DNA of 64,000 nt from Ignavibacteria bacterium. Lineage in GTDB: Bacteria > Bacteroidota > Ignavibacteria > Tepidaquicellales > Tepidaquicellaceae. The stretch covers positions 62,001-126,000 of the forward strand of contig JABAQZ010000001.1 of NCBI GenBank assembly GCA_019187405.1, in the 5' to 3' direction. Positions 18,592-28,493 of this stretch are shown one piece after another. Position numbers and translations under genes: made by a program. The first letter of the stretch is position 1; every line of letters begins with the position of its first letter. Under the pieces are notes generated by a model. That model saw only the letters and a program-made list of their open reading frames with translations. It did no database searches and was not told the origin of the DNA.

Positions 18592-19926
18592 ATGGGATTT
18601 TACAGCAATTTACATGTCATCTTATCTGATTTAACTAAAGCAAACTTCGAAACCGGAAAAATATATTCCGGTGAAAATGATAGAAGACAGCCGGTTCATA
18701 CATTATACGGAGGCGCGCATCTTTTTAAATCCAGCACACTAAAAAAAATGAACAGTCTTGCCCTGAGTTCATTTTTACATTATATAAAAAACAAGAATGA
18801 ACTCTCAACAATTTTCAACTGGGATACTGACGAAAAGCTAAATGAAGAATTGTATAACAAGATACTTACCAAACTGAAAAATGAAGCTATTGAAGATTTC
18901 AGAATTGATTTTGAGGACGGTCTTGGAATTGTAAGCGAACAGGAAGAAAACGAGCTTGCCTCTTTTACTGCAAAAGAATATTCTCAATGTATCAGAGAAA
19001 ATTCTTCACCTTCGTTTTTCGGAATCAGGATTAAATCATTTTCAGAAGAAGCAAAGTTAAGAGCCGTTAAAACTCTGGATATTTTTTTAAAAACTTTATT
19101 ATATAAAAATGACGGCAGCATTCCGGATAATTTTATAATCACTCTTCCAAAAGTAACTTCGGCTGATCAGATATCTACATTTAAAGATATTCTCTTCGAG
19201 TATGAAAGAGGGTTTGGACTTTCCGACAATACTTTGAAGTTTGAAATCATGCTTGAAACTCCTCAGGCATTTATAAGTCCGGAAGGTAATATTAATTTAC
19301 TGAATCTTATCAATGCTTCTGAAAACAGATGCATCGGCGTTCATCTCGGATTGTATGACCTTACTTCAGCTTTAAACATTTCACCTGTATATCAGACTTT
19401 CAATCATCAGTTGTGCGATTTTGCAAGATATATAGTAAAATTTGCTTTAGCGGAAACCGGCGTTAATATTTCAGATGGAGCTACTATATTGATTCCTACC
19501 GATTTATACCGAGGTGATAAGTTGACCGAGCAGCAGATTTTTGAAAATAAAAAAGCTGTTACCAAAACATGGAAAATTATTTATGATAATGTATGTCATT
19601 CACTCAAATTCGGAATTTATCAGGGATGGGATCTTCATCCCGCTCAGATTCCGGCAAGATATGCGGCGGTTTATAAATTTTTTAATGAAGGATATAAGGA
19701 AGTAAGCGAAAGATTGCGGAATTTTATGGACAAAGCAGCAAGAGCAACTTTAACGGGTATTGTGTTTGATGATGCAGCTACTGCTCAGGGTATGATGAAT
19801 TTTCTTCTCAGAGCATATAACTGCGGTGCAATCGGCATTAATGAAATAGAAAATGCAGGTCTGACAATCGAACAGCTAAAATCAAAATCATTTAAAAAAA
19901 TTGTATCGGAGAAAAAATTAAAATAA
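18592..19926 (+). CDS. DUF6986 protein, CitE/HpcH-like aldolase fold
   Basis: A 444-residue protein that I recognise as the DUF6986 family, related to HpcH/HpaI aldolases and citrate-lyase beta subunits. Seen: RRQPVHTLYGGAHLF near the N-terminus; the metal/acid motif EDFRIDFEDGLG; FFGIRIKSFSEEA; FEIMLETPQAF (the ETPQA motif of the superfamily); GVHLGLYDLTSALNI; YQGWDLHPAQIPARYAAVY; and FDDAATAQGMMNFLLRA. The physiological substrate is not established by the sequence. A carbon-carbon lyase acting on an acyl-CoA or a 2-oxo acid is an inference from the fold. It lies between mnmG and an amino-acid permease gene on the same strand, 39 bp before the latter. Confidence 0.85.
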   Translation: MGFYSNLHVILSDLTKANFETGKIYSGENDRRQPVHTLYGGAHLFKSSTLKKMNSLALSSFLHYIKNKNELSTIFNWDTDEKLNEELYNKILTKLKNEAIEDFRIDFEDGLGIVSEQEENELASFTAKEYSQCIRENSSPSFFGIRIKSFSEEAKLRAVKTLDIFLKTLLYKNDGSIPDNFIITLPKVTSADQISTFKDILFEYERGFGLSDNTLKFEIMLETPQAFISPEGNINLLNLINASENRCIGVHLGLYDLTSALNISPVYQTFNHQLCDFARYIVKFALAETGVNISDGATILIPTDLYRGDKLTEQQIFENKKAVTKTWKIIYDNVCHSLKFGIYQGWDLHPAQIPARYAAVYKFFNEGYKEVSERLRNFMDKAARATLTGIVFDDAATAQGMMNFLLRAYNCGAIGINEIENAGLTIEQLKSKSFKKIVSEKKLK

Positions 19927-19965
19927 AATTATTTTTCGTCATCAATATTTGTAAATATCAAATAC

Positions 19966-21255
19966 ATGAATGAAAAATTTAATAACTCACGTATCTCACT
20001 TCCTGCCGCAGTTTCAATAGGCATAGGAGGAATGATAGGAGCAGGAATTTTTTCCATACTTGGAGTGGTATCTGAAGCATCGGGAACAGCAATGTGGATT
20101 TCGTTTCTCATCGGAGGTGTCATTGCCCTGTTTTCCACATACTCCTATGCTAAGCTTGGAGCAAAATTTCCCACCGCTGGCGGCGCCGTGGAATTTCTTG
20201 TCCGCGGCTGGGGCAAAGGGCTGATGAGCGGAGGAATAAATCTTTTCATGTGGATTGGATATGTAATAGCTATTGCATTATATGCGCAGGGTTTTTCGGC
20301 ATATTGCGCGACATTCTTCACTCAAAATCCCTCGCCGCTCCTGTTAAAATCATTAGCTTCGGGAATAGTAATCTTATTTACCGGAGTAAACGTTTTGGGA
20401 GCGGGATCTGTAGGAAGAGCTGAAGTTTTTATCGTCGGAGTAAAAGTGAGCATATTGATTTTATTTGCCGTGTCCGGACTGTTTTTTATCAAACCGGAAA
20501 ATCTTTCTCCTGCACTATGGAATGATATACCTGATATTTTTTTCGGAGCCGGAGTTCTTTTTATTGGATACGAAGGATTCGGACTTGTAACAAATGCCGC
20601 AGGAAACATGAACAATCCACAAAAAATGCTTCCGAAAGCTCTTTACATAAGTGTGTTCATAGTAATCCTGATTTATCTTGCAGTATCAATTACAGTAACA
20701 GGCAACCTTTCAATTTCACAGATTTATTCGTCACGCGATTTTGCACTGGCAGAAGCTGCAAAACCTTTTCTTGGTAATACAGGATTTAAACTGATTGCAA
20801 TCGCAGCATTGTTCTCCACTGCCTCCGCCATTAATGCCACACTCTTTGGAGGTGCAAACGTGAGTTACATGATAGCACGTGACGGACAGCTGCCAGAATT
20901 TTTTTCCAGAAAAGAATGGAAAGGCGCTACCGGCGGTTTGCTTGTTACGGCTTTTCTTGTAATTGTCTTTATTCTTTTTTTCAATTTATCCGGAATAGCA
21001 ATGATGGGAAGCGGAGCATTTCTCCTTATTTACGCTGCTGTAAACGCAGGACATCTTAAAATAATTGAGCAGACAGGAGCAAAAAAATCAATTGTTATCG
21101 TTTCAATTATTCTTTGTCTTATAATGTTTGCAATTCTTGAAATCTATACATTTAAAAATTCAGCAGAGGCTGTTTGGACAATGCTGGTCTTATTATTACT
21201 TTCATTTGCAGGAGAAAAAATATTCGAAAAATACAGAGTAAAACAGGGGAATTAA
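19966..21255 (+). CDS. APC-family amino acid permease
   Basis: A 429-residue inner-membrane transporter with about 12 hydrophobic helices. The first helix has the APC signature SIGIGGMIGAGIFSILG, the unwound substrate-binding region of LeuT-fold transporters. YEGFGLVTNAAGNMNNPQK matches the conserved helix 6 region, and FSTASAINATLFGGANVSYMIARDGQLP the helix 8 region. The substrate cannot be read from the sequence. Cationic or branched-chain amino acids are typical of this clade. It follows the DUF6986 gene closely. Confidence 0.9.
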   Translation: MNEKFNNSRISLPAAVSIGIGGMIGAGIFSILGVVSEASGTAMWISFLIGGVIALFSTYSYAKLGAKFPTAGGAVEFLVRGWGKGLMSGGINLFMWIGYVIAIALYAQGFSAYCATFFTQNPSPLLLKSLASGIVILFTGVNVLGAGSVGRAEVFIVGVKVSILILFAVSGLFFIKPENLSPALWNDIPDIFFGAGVLFIGYEGFGLVTNAAGNMNNPQKMLPKALYISVFIVILIYLAVSITVTGNLSISQIYSSRDFALAEAAKPFLGNTGFKLIAIAALFSTASAINATLFGGANVSYMIARDGQLPEFFSRKEWKGATGGLLVTAFLVIVFILFFNLSGIAMMGSGAFLLIYAAVNAGHLKIIEQTGAKKSIVIVSIILCLIMFAILEIYTFKNSAEAVWTMLVLLLLSFAGEKIFEKYRVKQGN

Positions 21256-21473
21256 TTTTTTTTAAGCGGACATTAATTTCAAGTATCGGTTTATATAAAT
21301 CAAGGAAAAGAAATTACAAAAATATATTTTGTTTAATATTAACCTTTATTCGGAAATTCAATTTCATAAATCACTTTTTTAAAATTTGCATTTAATCCTT
21401 CTTTATATATTTAAACTGTTCATTTAATATTCTATGTTTACGAAAATTTTTTGCATAAAAACAAATACTGCCA

Positions 21474-22787
21474 ATGATAAAAAGAAATGACAGACCTGAT
21501 CATTCTCCGGAATTCCGGAAAAGACGCGCAATAAACTGGCTTACACTCGGATTCACTTATGCCGCTATGTATATGGGAAGATACAATCTGTCTTTTGCAA
21601 ATAAATCTCTTTCGGATGAATACGGTTGGGATAAAACGGAAATAGGAGCTATCATTACTGCTGCACTGACTATTTATGGACTGTCGGCAATGTTCAATGG
21701 TCCCATTGCAGACAGAATCGGCGGCAGAAAAGCAATGCTTATTGGATCTACAGGAACGGTCATATTCAATTTTTTATTTGGTCTTGGAGCATATTTTGGA
21801 TTTCTCGGTACGGGAACGCTTCTCATTACATATTTTGCAAGTGTCTGGTCACTAAATTCATACTTCCAGTCATATAGCGCGCTTGCATTGATAAAAGTAA
21901 ATGCCGGCTGGTTTCAGGTGAACGAACGAGGAGTTTTTTCGGCAATATTCGGCTCGATGATACAGAGCGGAAGAGCTTTGATTTTTATAATTGGCGGAAT
22001 AGCCGTAACTTTGCTGCCATGGCAATGGGTGTTTTTCATTCCTGCAATGGTGGTTGCGGTTATGTCTTTTCTTACTTTTCTCAATGTTCAAAATACTCCG
22101 ACTGAAGCGGGACTTCAACATCTCGATACAATGGATGCCACGAGCGGCGATACGGAAAAAGTCGATCTTAAGTATGTTTTCAAAAAAGTCATTTCAAATC
22201 CTATTGCAATTACCATTGCAATAGCTGAGTTCTGTACCGGTTTTGTAAGACACGGATTCGAACAATGGTTTCCCAGATACATGCAGGAATACCAGCATCT
22301 TGCGCTTGATTCTCCGATATTTCAAAAAGGAGCTTTTGCCGTAGTGGTTGCCGGAATTGCCGGAGCATTTCTTGCGGGTACAATGTCCGACTGGCTGTTT
22401 CAGTCAAGAAGAACTCCCGTAGCTTTTATCGGTTATTTTCTAATTATATGTTCACTTACGACAATCTGGTTTGCAAATAATGTTACGCTTGTTATTATTG
22501 CATTTGTTACAAACTCACTTGCAATCAGTATGGTTCATTCAATGCTTTCGGGAACAGCATCAATGGATTTCGGTGGGCAGAGAGCTGCGGCAACGGCAAC
22601 AGGTATGTTTGACGGCATGCAGTATATCGGAGGAGCGGCAGTAGGAATCGGAGTCGGCTGGATACTGGATAATTTCGGCTGGGGTGCATGGAGTCCGAGC
22701 ATGATAGGCTTTGCCGCCATCGGAGCAATACTTATGATGTTTCTTTGGAATGCAAAACCGAAGCCGAAATCTTCAGGCGGACATTGA
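21474..22787 (+). CDS. MFS transporter, organophosphate:phosphate antiporter-like
   Basis: A 437-residue major-facilitator protein with about 12 membrane helices. MYMGRYNLSFANKSL in helix 1 and GPIADRIGGRKAML in the helix 2-3 loop resemble the GlpT/UhpT/UhpC (OPA) family, in which an Arg of helix 1 binds phosphate. The second half has SGTASMDFGGQRAAATATGMFDG, a well-conserved OPA motif. The substrate could be a sugar phosphate or glycerol phosphate, but this is inference. It is followed only 21 bp later by cysS. Confidence 0.88.
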   Translation: MIKRNDRPDHSPEFRKRRAINWLTLGFTYAAMYMGRYNLSFANKSLSDEYGWDKTEIGAIITAALTIYGLSAMFNGPIADRIGGRKAMLIGSTGTVIFNFLFGLGAYFGFLGTGTLLITYFASVWSLNSYFQSYSALALIKVNAGWFQVNERGVFSAIFGSMIQSGRALIFIIGGIAVTLLPWQWVFFIPAMVVAVMSFLTFLNVQNTPTEAGLQHLDTMDATSGDTEKVDLKYVFKKVISNPIAITIAIAEFCTGFVRHGFEQWFPRYMQEYQHLALDSPIFQKGAFAVVVAGIAGAFLAGTMSDWLFQSRRTPVAFIGYFLIICSLTTIWFANNVTLVIIAFVTNSLAISMVHSMLSGTASMDFGGQRAAATATGMFDGMQYIGGAAVGIGVGWILDNFGWGAWSPSMIGFAAIGAILMMFLWNAKPKPKSSGGH

Positions 22788-22808
22788 CCTGACATTGAAA
22801 TTCTGAAA

Positions 22809-24215
22809 ATGAAACTGAAACTATTCAACACATTAACTAGAAAAAAAGAAGAATTCATTCCGATTAACAAAGATGAAGTCAGCATGTACAGTTGCGGTCC
22901 GACTGTTTATAATTACATGCACATCGGAAATTTAAGAACTTTCTTTTTTGAGGACATACTTTTGCGAGTATTAAAGTATGACGGTTTTAATGTAAAATAT
23001 GTGATGAACATTACAGACATCGGACATCTGGTTTCTGATAGTGATGAAGGCGAAGATAAAATGGAACAAAGCGCAAAAGAGTCAGGTAAAAAAGTAAGCG
23101 AAATTGCCGGATACTATACAGATGTTTTTAAAAGGGATGTCGATCTGTTGAACGTAATTCCTCCTTTATATTATCCAAAGCCGACCGAATACATTGATGA
23201 GCAGATAGCAATGATAAAATGTCTGGAAGAAAAAGGTTTTACGTATGTTACAAGCGACGGAGTCTATTACGACACTTCAAAATTTCCCGACTACGGAAAG
23301 ATGGCGCGGCTTGATATAAAAGGACTTCAGGAAGGAGCAAGAATTGAATATTCAGAAGAGAAAAAAAACATAACCGATTTTGCATTGTGGAAATTTTCCC
23401 CGAAAAATGAAAAGCGACTTTCTGAATGGAATTCTCCCTGGGGTATTGGTTTTCCCGGCTGGCATATTGAATGCTCTGCAATGAGCAAGGCGCTGCTTGG
23501 AAATCATATAGATATTCACTGCGGAGGCATAGATCATATTCCGGTTCATCATACAAATGAAATTGCGCAATCGGAAGCATGCAACGGTGAAAAGTTTGTC
23601 AACTACTGGCTTCACGGCGAGTTTCTCGATATGGGAAATGAAAAAATGTCGAAGTCGCTTGGAAATTTCATTACGATGCAGACATTGATTGACAAAGGTT
23701 ACTCGCCGATGGATTACAGATATTTTCTGCTTATGGCACATTACAGAAAAAAGCTGAAGTTTACCTTTGAAGCGCTTGACGCTGCGGCAAGCGGATATAA
23801 AAATCTTTCACAGCGCATTCTAAAACTTAAAACAGAGATTGATTCCGGTAATACATTTGATAAAAGTCTGATTGAAACATACAGGGAAAGATTTTCTGCA
23901 AAGATAAACGACGATCTTAACATGCCTGAAGCAATGTCGGTAATATGGGAACTGCTTAAGGAAGAGAAGATTACATCCGCAGACAAACTTGAACTAATTT
24001 ACGAATTTGATAAAGTAACGGGATTACGGCTGAATGAAATAAAAGAGGAAATCCCGTCTGAAATTCCCGAAGAAATTCAAAAACTTGCTGTCAAGAGAAT
24101 TGATGCCAAGAAAAAGAAAGATTTTAAACTTGCCGATGAGATCAGGTCTTTGATAAAAGAAAAAGGTTATGAAATCGCCGATACTAAAGACGGATTTACA
24201 TTAAAAAAAATCTGA
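22809..24215 (+). CDS. cysS: Cysteinyl-tRNA synthetase
   Basis: Class I aminoacyl-tRNA synthetase charging tRNA-Cys. SCGPTVYNYMHIGNLRTFFF contains the HIGH-type motif (HIGN) and the first zinc cysteine. Further zinc ligands lie in WHIECSAM and GIDHIPVHHTNE. NEKMSKSLGNF is the KMSKS loop. The C-terminal DALR-like anticodon-binding region covers about 340-468. At 468 residues it is the usual length. It lies 21 bp after the MFS gene and ends 1 bp before the convergent secreted-protein gene. Confidence 0.97.
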   Translation: MKLKLFNTLTRKKEEFIPINKDEVSMYSCGPTVYNYMHIGNLRTFFFEDILLRVLKYDGFNVKYVMNITDIGHLVSDSDEGEDKMEQSAKESGKKVSEIAGYYTDVFKRDVDLLNVIPPLYYPKPTEYIDEQIAMIKCLEEKGFTYVTSDGVYYDTSKFPDYGKMARLDIKGLQEGARIEYSEEKKNITDFALWKFSPKNEKRLSEWNSPWGIGFPGWHIECSAMSKALLGNHIDIHCGGIDHIPVHHTNEIAQSEACNGEKFVNYWLHGEFLDMGNEKMSKSLGNFITMQTLIDKGYSPMDYRYFLLMAHYRKKLKFTFEALDAAASGYKNLSQRILKLKTEIDSGNTFDKSLIETYRERFSAKINDDLNMPEAMSVIWELLKEEKITSADKLELIYEFDKVTGLRLNEIKEEIPSEIPEEIQKLAVKRIDAKKKKDFKLADEIRSLIKEKGYEIADTKDGFTLKKI

Positions 24216-24216
24216 G

Positions 24217-24723
24217 TTACTGCATTCGCGCTTTTTCCCAGATGCTGTTTGGAACAGAATTTTCCAATAGATCATAGAGTTTGTTAAAGCTCTCTGAATA
24301 TTTTTCATTAAGCTGTGAGGGAATTACAATCATCGTAGGCTTAGCGTCAACATCAGGCGGCTGCCACATGGTTACCGTCAGCTCGCTTATTGGACCTCCG
24401 ATCAGGTTTTTATCAGATTTCATTTCATCCGGATTTACAGAAAAGACATCGCAGGCAGTAAGCTGCTTTTTAATTTTCTTAAAAGTACTCTTTCCAACTT
24501 TGAAATTATAATCTTTTGTAGAAGATGAATTTGTATAAACAAGAATTCCGTTTCGATCTTCGGTGATAATGATGCGGTAATTAAACTGATATTCGGGCGA
24601 AACAGGACCTTTTGAATATGAATAATCAAGCGTTGACCAGTGTGTATTTTGTGCGTGCAGAGTTGTTAATGATATTGACAACAAATAAATTAAAACAGGA
24701 ATAAAAATAATTTTTTTAATCAT
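24217..24723 (-). CDS. Small exported protein, unknown function
   Basis: A 168-residue protein with a signal peptide cleaved near LHAQ (residues 22-25), so periplasmic or surface located. The mature part has no domain I recognise. It shows beta-type alternation (FNYRIIITEDRNGILVYTNSS) and a C-terminal helical stretch (NEKYSESFNKLYDLLENS). It converges on cysS with a 1-bp gap and no terminator hairpin between them. Confidence 0.65.
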   Translation of the reverse strand: MIKKIIFIPVLIYLLSISLTTLHAQNTHWSTLDYSYSKGPVSPEYQFNYRIIITEDRNGILVYTNSSSTKDYNFKVGKSTFKKIKKQLTACDVFSVNPDEMKSDKNLIGGPISELTVTMWQPPDVDAKPTMIVIPSQLNEKYSESFNKLYDLLENSVPNSIWEKARMQ

Positions 24724-25030
24724 TGGTATAGATTTATTTTTTTATCAAATTAAGAAGAATGAATTTAAAAATCATTAAAATTTTTACTTACCGGTTTTTA
24801 CCGGAAAGAATCAATATTATCCTTGTATGAGCAGCTTAAATATTTACTATCGAAACCGTAAAAAACTTTGAGCTTAAATTAAAGAATAATTTTTTTTACT
24901 TGAGAATTAATTTATAATTGTAATGTAAGGAAACCGGAATTTTCAAAGAAAATTCTCCTGTGAAAAAAAAATATGGTTAAAATCAGGTTTATAATTGTTA
25001 TTTTAACATTCAAAATTTCCAAAAAATTAA
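24724..25030. other. Intergenic region before the oxidase operon
   Basis: Noncoding AT-rich stretch expected to hold the operon promoter. The only structure seen is CCGGT-TTTT-ACCGG at 24791-24804, a 5-bp hairpin with a 4-base loop of unknown role. Confidence 0.5.
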
Positions 25031-25870
25031 ATGCTTCAAAAAATATTCCGGAATTTAAAAGTAAACCATAAATCGAAATTTACTGGATTATCATCGGCTT
25101 TATTCCTGTTAATATGTTTATCGGTATTGCCGGCAAATTTATCTTACGCACAGGAGGCTGACAAGCCGAGAACCGAAATCGGAATATATGAAAGACTCGG
25201 CGAAAAAATTCCAAATGACGTTGTTTTATACAATGAATACGGACAGCAGGTCAATCTTAAAACTCTTGTTTCAAAACCGACGATAATATCTTTTGTTTAC
25301 TTCAGATGCCCGGGAATATGTACCCCTCTGTTAAACGGCATTGTGAAGACGGTTGATATGTCAGAGATTGAGCCGGGAGAAGATTATGACATAATAACGA
25401 TAAGTTTTGATCCTTCGGAAGATTACAAACTGGCAGCGGAAAAAAAAGAAAATTATCTTGAACAGCTTGATAGAAAAATTCCGCAAGATGCATGGAGATT
25501 TCTTTCCGGAGACAGTTTAAACATTTTGAAAATAACAGATGCGCTCGGATTTAAATATGAGAAAAAAGACAGCGATTACATACACAGTGCGGCAATAATG
25601 GTGCTTTCGCCCGAGGGAAAAATTGTGAGATATTTATACGGAACGGATTTTCTGCCGTTTGATTTTAAAATGGCAGTAACAGAGGCACAGGAAGGTAAAG
25701 CTGTTCCGTCAATAAGCAAAATAGTGAAAATGTGTTTTAGCTATGATCCCGAAGGCAGAAAATATGTACTCAACCTTACACGAATTGTCGGAGCAGGGAT
25801 GATTTTAATGCTTGGATTTTTTGTAGTGCTGCTTAATATTAAAAAGAAAAAAAACAATAATAATACTTAA
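25031..25870 (+). CDS. SCO1/SenC copper chaperone for cytochrome oxidase
   Basis: Thioredoxin-fold protein that delivers copper to the CuA centre of oxidase subunit II. The 279 residues have a signal or anchor helix at about 18-40 ending LSYAQ. The copper ligands are Cys93 and Cys97 in FRCPGICTPL, and the third ligand is H185 in DYIHSAAIM. A second membrane helix at about 250-270 and a short Lys/Asn tail end the protein, so it is membrane anchored. It is the first gene of the cluster, 8 bp before ctaD, which fits its role in assembly of the encoded oxidase. Confidence 0.95.
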   Translation: MLQKIFRNLKVNHKSKFTGLSSALFLLICLSVLPANLSYAQEADKPRTEIGIYERLGEKIPNDVVLYNEYGQQVNLKTLVSKPTIISFVYFRCPGICTPLLNGIVKTVDMSEIEPGEDYDIITISFDPSEDYKLAAEKKENYLEQLDRKIPQDAWRFLSGDSLNILKITDALGFKYEKKDSDYIHSAAIMVLSPEGKIVRYLYGTDFLPFDFKMAVTEAQEGKAVPSISKIVKMCFSYDPEGRKYVLNLTRIVGAGMILMLGFFVVLLNIKKKKNNNNT

Positions 25871-25878
25871 ACAAATTT

Positions 25879-27528
25879 ATGGCTAATGGAACTATAGCCG
25901 CAACAGGGAAAGCGGCTGAAGTTGATTTTTACCACGTAAAAGGAAGGCACAAAGGTATTTTATCCTGGCTTCTGACTACTGATCATAAGCGGATAGGATT
26001 GATGTATCTTGTATTCATCATTTTCTTTTTCCTTGTGGCAATGACCATAGGCGTATTGATGCGTCTGGAGATGCTGTCACCCGGAGAAACTATCATGAAG
26101 CCGCAAACATATAATTCATTATTTACGCTTCATGGGGTAATAATGATTTTCTTGTTTATTATACCGGCAATACCGGCTGTGTTTGGAAATTTTATTATGC
26201 CTATACAGCTTGGCGCACAGGATGTACAGTTTCCCAAACTGAATCTTCTCTCATGGTATCTTTACATCATAGGCGGAGCGCTTGCTATATTGTCTCTTTT
26301 TTCGGGCGGAGGCATCATGGATACTGGATGGACATTTTATGTTCCTTACAGTGTAAGGACGACTACAAATGTTTCGCTGTCCGTGTTTGCAGCATTTGTA
26401 CTTGGATTTTCGTCAATACTCACAGGAATAAATTTTATCGCAACGATACACCGGCTGAGATGTCCCGGAATGACCTGGTTCAGAATGCCGTTGTTTTCAT
26501 GGGCATTGTATGCCACATCATGGATTCAGATACTTGCAACTCCTATAATTGGAATCACGCTTGTATTAATAATACTCGAAAGAGCGCTTGGTATCGGAGT
26601 GTTTGATCCGACGCTCGGAGGCGATCCGCTGCTTTATCAGCACATGTTCTGGATATATTCGCACCCGGCAGTTTACATCATGATTTTACCTGCAATGGGT
26701 GTCGTATCGGAAATAATTCCTACATTCGCAAGAAAACCTATTTTCGGATATGTTCCGATTGCAATATCGAGTCTTGCCATTGCGCTTGTGGGATATCTTG
26801 TCTGGGGTCATCACATGTTTTCGAGCGGCATTAGCGATACATCGAGAGTAATCTTTTCTCTGCTTACATTTTTTGTTGCTTTGCCATCGGGAATAAAAGT
26901 ATTCAACTGGGTGGCAACTTTATACAAAGGCTCAATTACCGTCAGCGCGCCGATGCTTTATGTGATGTTATTCATTTTTATATTTTCAATCGGTGGTCTG
27001 ACCGGACTTGTTCTTGGCGCTCTAAATACAGACCTTCACCTTACGGATACTTATTTCGTTGTCGGGCATTTTCATTATGTAATGTTTGGAGGCATGGGAA
27101 TAATATTTTTTGCATCATTGCATTACTGGTTTCCAAAAATGTTTGGCAAAATGTATAATGAAAAGATGGCAAAGTTTGCCGCTTACTGGATCGGAATCGG
27201 ATTCAATGTATTATATTTTCCGTTTTTCATAATGGGATATTTAGGAATGCCGAGAAGATATTATGATTATCTGCCTGAGTATCAGATATGGCATATTATA
27301 TCAACTGTCGGTTCGTGGATACTCGTATCTGGAATTCTCTTAATGATTGCAAATCTTATCAGCGGATTAAAAAGCGGTAAACGGACTACTGACAATCCAT
27401 GGGGAGGTACAACGCTGGAATGGACGACTTCATCACCCCCAACATTGGAAAACTTTGAAGTACTGCCGACAGTAACTGCCGGACCTTACGACCATACAAA
27501 AATACACGGACAGGAGGAAAATAAATGA
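25879..27528 (+). CDS. ctaD: Cytochrome c oxidase subunit I, A2-type
   Basis: Catalytic subunit of a proton-pumping heme-copper oxidase, about 12 membrane helices, 549 residues. Heme ligands are H85 (LFTLHGVIMIF) and H399, and the binuclear-site heme ligand is H397 (VVGHFHYVMFGG). CuB ligands are H262 (YSHPAVY) with the cross-linking Y266, and H311/H312 (VWGHHMF). The YSHP motif at 260-263, in place of the Glu motif HPEVY, marks the A2 subfamily. It starts 8 bp after the SCO gene and overlaps ctaE by 4 bp (ATGA). Confidence 0.98.
   Translation: MANGTIAATGKAAEVDFYHVKGRHKGILSWLLTTDHKRIGLMYLVFIIFFFLVAMTIGVLMRLEMLSPGETIMKPQTYNSLFTLHGVIMIFLFIIPAIPAVFGNFIMPIQLGAQDVQFPKLNLLSWYLYIIGGALAILSLFSGGGIMDTGWTFYVPYSVRTTTNVSLSVFAAFVLGFSSILTGINFIATIHRLRCPGMTWFRMPLFSWALYATSWIQILATPIIGITLVLIILERALGIGVFDPTLGGDPLLYQHMFWIYSHPAVYIMILPAMGVVSEIIPTFARKPIFGYVPIAISSLAIALVGYLVWGHHMFSSGISDTSRVIFSLLTFFVALPSGIKVFNWVATLYKGSITVSAPMLYVMLFIFIFSIGGLTGLVLGALNTDLHLTDTYFVVGHFHYVMFGGMGIIFFASLHYWFPKMFGKMYNEKMAKFAAYWIGIGFNVLYFPFFIMGYLGMPRRYYDYLPEYQIWHIISTVGSWILVSGILLMIANLISGLKSGKRTTDNPWGGTTLEWTTSSPPTLENFEVLPTVTAGPYDHTKIHGQEENK
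27512..27517 (+). promoter_or_regulatory. Strong Shine-Dalgarno for ctaE
   Basis: AGGAGG lies 7 bases before the ATG at 27525, inside the end of ctaD. It is unusually strong for this window and fixes the start of ctaE in the ATGA overlap. Confidence 0.8.
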
Positions 27529-28160
27529 GTAATCATATAGAGCATGCGGAAGAAATTCACGAAATACACATACACCGCGATGACTTTGGTTCAAGAATGG
27601 GATTGTGGCTATTCCTGCTTACGGAAATACTTCTCTTTGGCGGATTATTTCTTCTGTATGCAGGATACAGATATATTTATCCGGATGGATTTATTGCCGC
27701 TGCAACCGAGCTTGATGTATTGCTTGGAACAATAAATACCATCATTCTGCTAACAAGCAGTCTAACCGTTGTGCTTGCAATAGTAGCTTTGCAGAAATCA
27801 AACAAAAAATTATCTATGTTTTTTTTGTGGATTACGGTTGCCTGCGGATTGCTTTTTTTAGTTAACAAATATTTTGAATGGGGCGCAAAGTTTCATCACG
27901 GTATTTATCCAAAAGGTCCTGCATTGCAGAATATGTCGGAAGGTGAAGTTTTATACTTTGGTTTATATTACGTGATGACCGGGCTTCACGGACTCCACAT
28001 AGTTGTAGGACTTGCATTCATTGGATTTGTAATGTGGCAGATTCATAAGGACATTATTACAAGTACAAATTTTCAAAAACTCGAGAATTCAGGATTATAC
28101 TGGCATCTTGTCGATATTATCTGGATATTTCTTTTTCCGTTATTTTATTTAATTCATTAA
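27525..28160 (+). CDS. ctaE: Cytochrome c oxidase subunit III
   Basis: Non-catalytic membrane subunit, 211 residues with five likely helices. RMGLWLFLLTEILLFGGLF is the conserved helix that begins short subunit III proteins. EWGAKFHHGIYP, YYVMTGLHGLHIVVGL and YWHLVDIIWIFLFPLFYL are further family motifs, including the conserved His/Glu residues. It overlaps ctaD by 4 bp with a strong ribosome site and is followed 6 bp later by ctaF, consistent with coupled translation. Confidence 0.96.
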   Translation: MSNHIEHAEEIHEIHIHRDDFGSRMGLWLFLLTEILLFGGLFLLYAGYRYIYPDGFIAAATELDVLLGTINTIILLTSSLTVVLAIVALQKSNKKLSMFFLWITVACGLLFLVNKYFEWGAKFHHGIYPKGPALQNMSEGEVLYFGLYYVMTGLHGLHIVVGLAFIGFVMWQIHKDIITSTNFQKLENSGLYWHLVDIIWIFLFPLFYLIH

Positions 28161-28166
28161 TTAATC

Positions 28167-28487
28167 ATGGAAAACACTCAACATAACGATCACAACGACG
28201 ATCATATTGCAGTTGCGCATCATCCAAGTTACGGAGTAAATATTCTTGTGTGGATAGGATTGATTTCCTTAACTTGTATTACAGTTTCAGTTGCAGGAAT
28301 AAATCTTGGCAGTCTTGCATTGTCAGTTGCTTTAATCATAGCAATAGTTAAATCACTCTTTGTGATCAACTTTTTTATGCATCTAAAATTTGACAATAAA
28401 GCGCTGAAAATTTTTCTTGGAATATGCGTAATTACTTTTGTAATAATTCTTCTCTTAACTTTTTTCGATTTAACATTCAGAACATAA
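28167..28487 (+). CDS. ctaF: Cytochrome c oxidase subunit IV (prokaryotic)
   Basis: A 106-residue membrane protein with three helices and a His-rich start (HNDHNDDHIAVAHH). FFMHLKFDNKALKI is the conserved loop of the bacterial subunit IV family, and the last helix ends FFDLTFRT. The position between subunits III and II in the operon (6-bp gaps on both sides) supports the assignment. The small subunit probably stabilises the oxidase. Confidence 0.92.
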   Translation: MENTQHNDHNDDHIAVAHHPSYGVNILVWIGLISLTCITVSVAGINLGSLALSVALIIAIVKSLFVINFFMHLKFDNKALKIFLGICVITFVIILLLTFFDLTFRT

Positions 28488-28493
28488 AATTTT

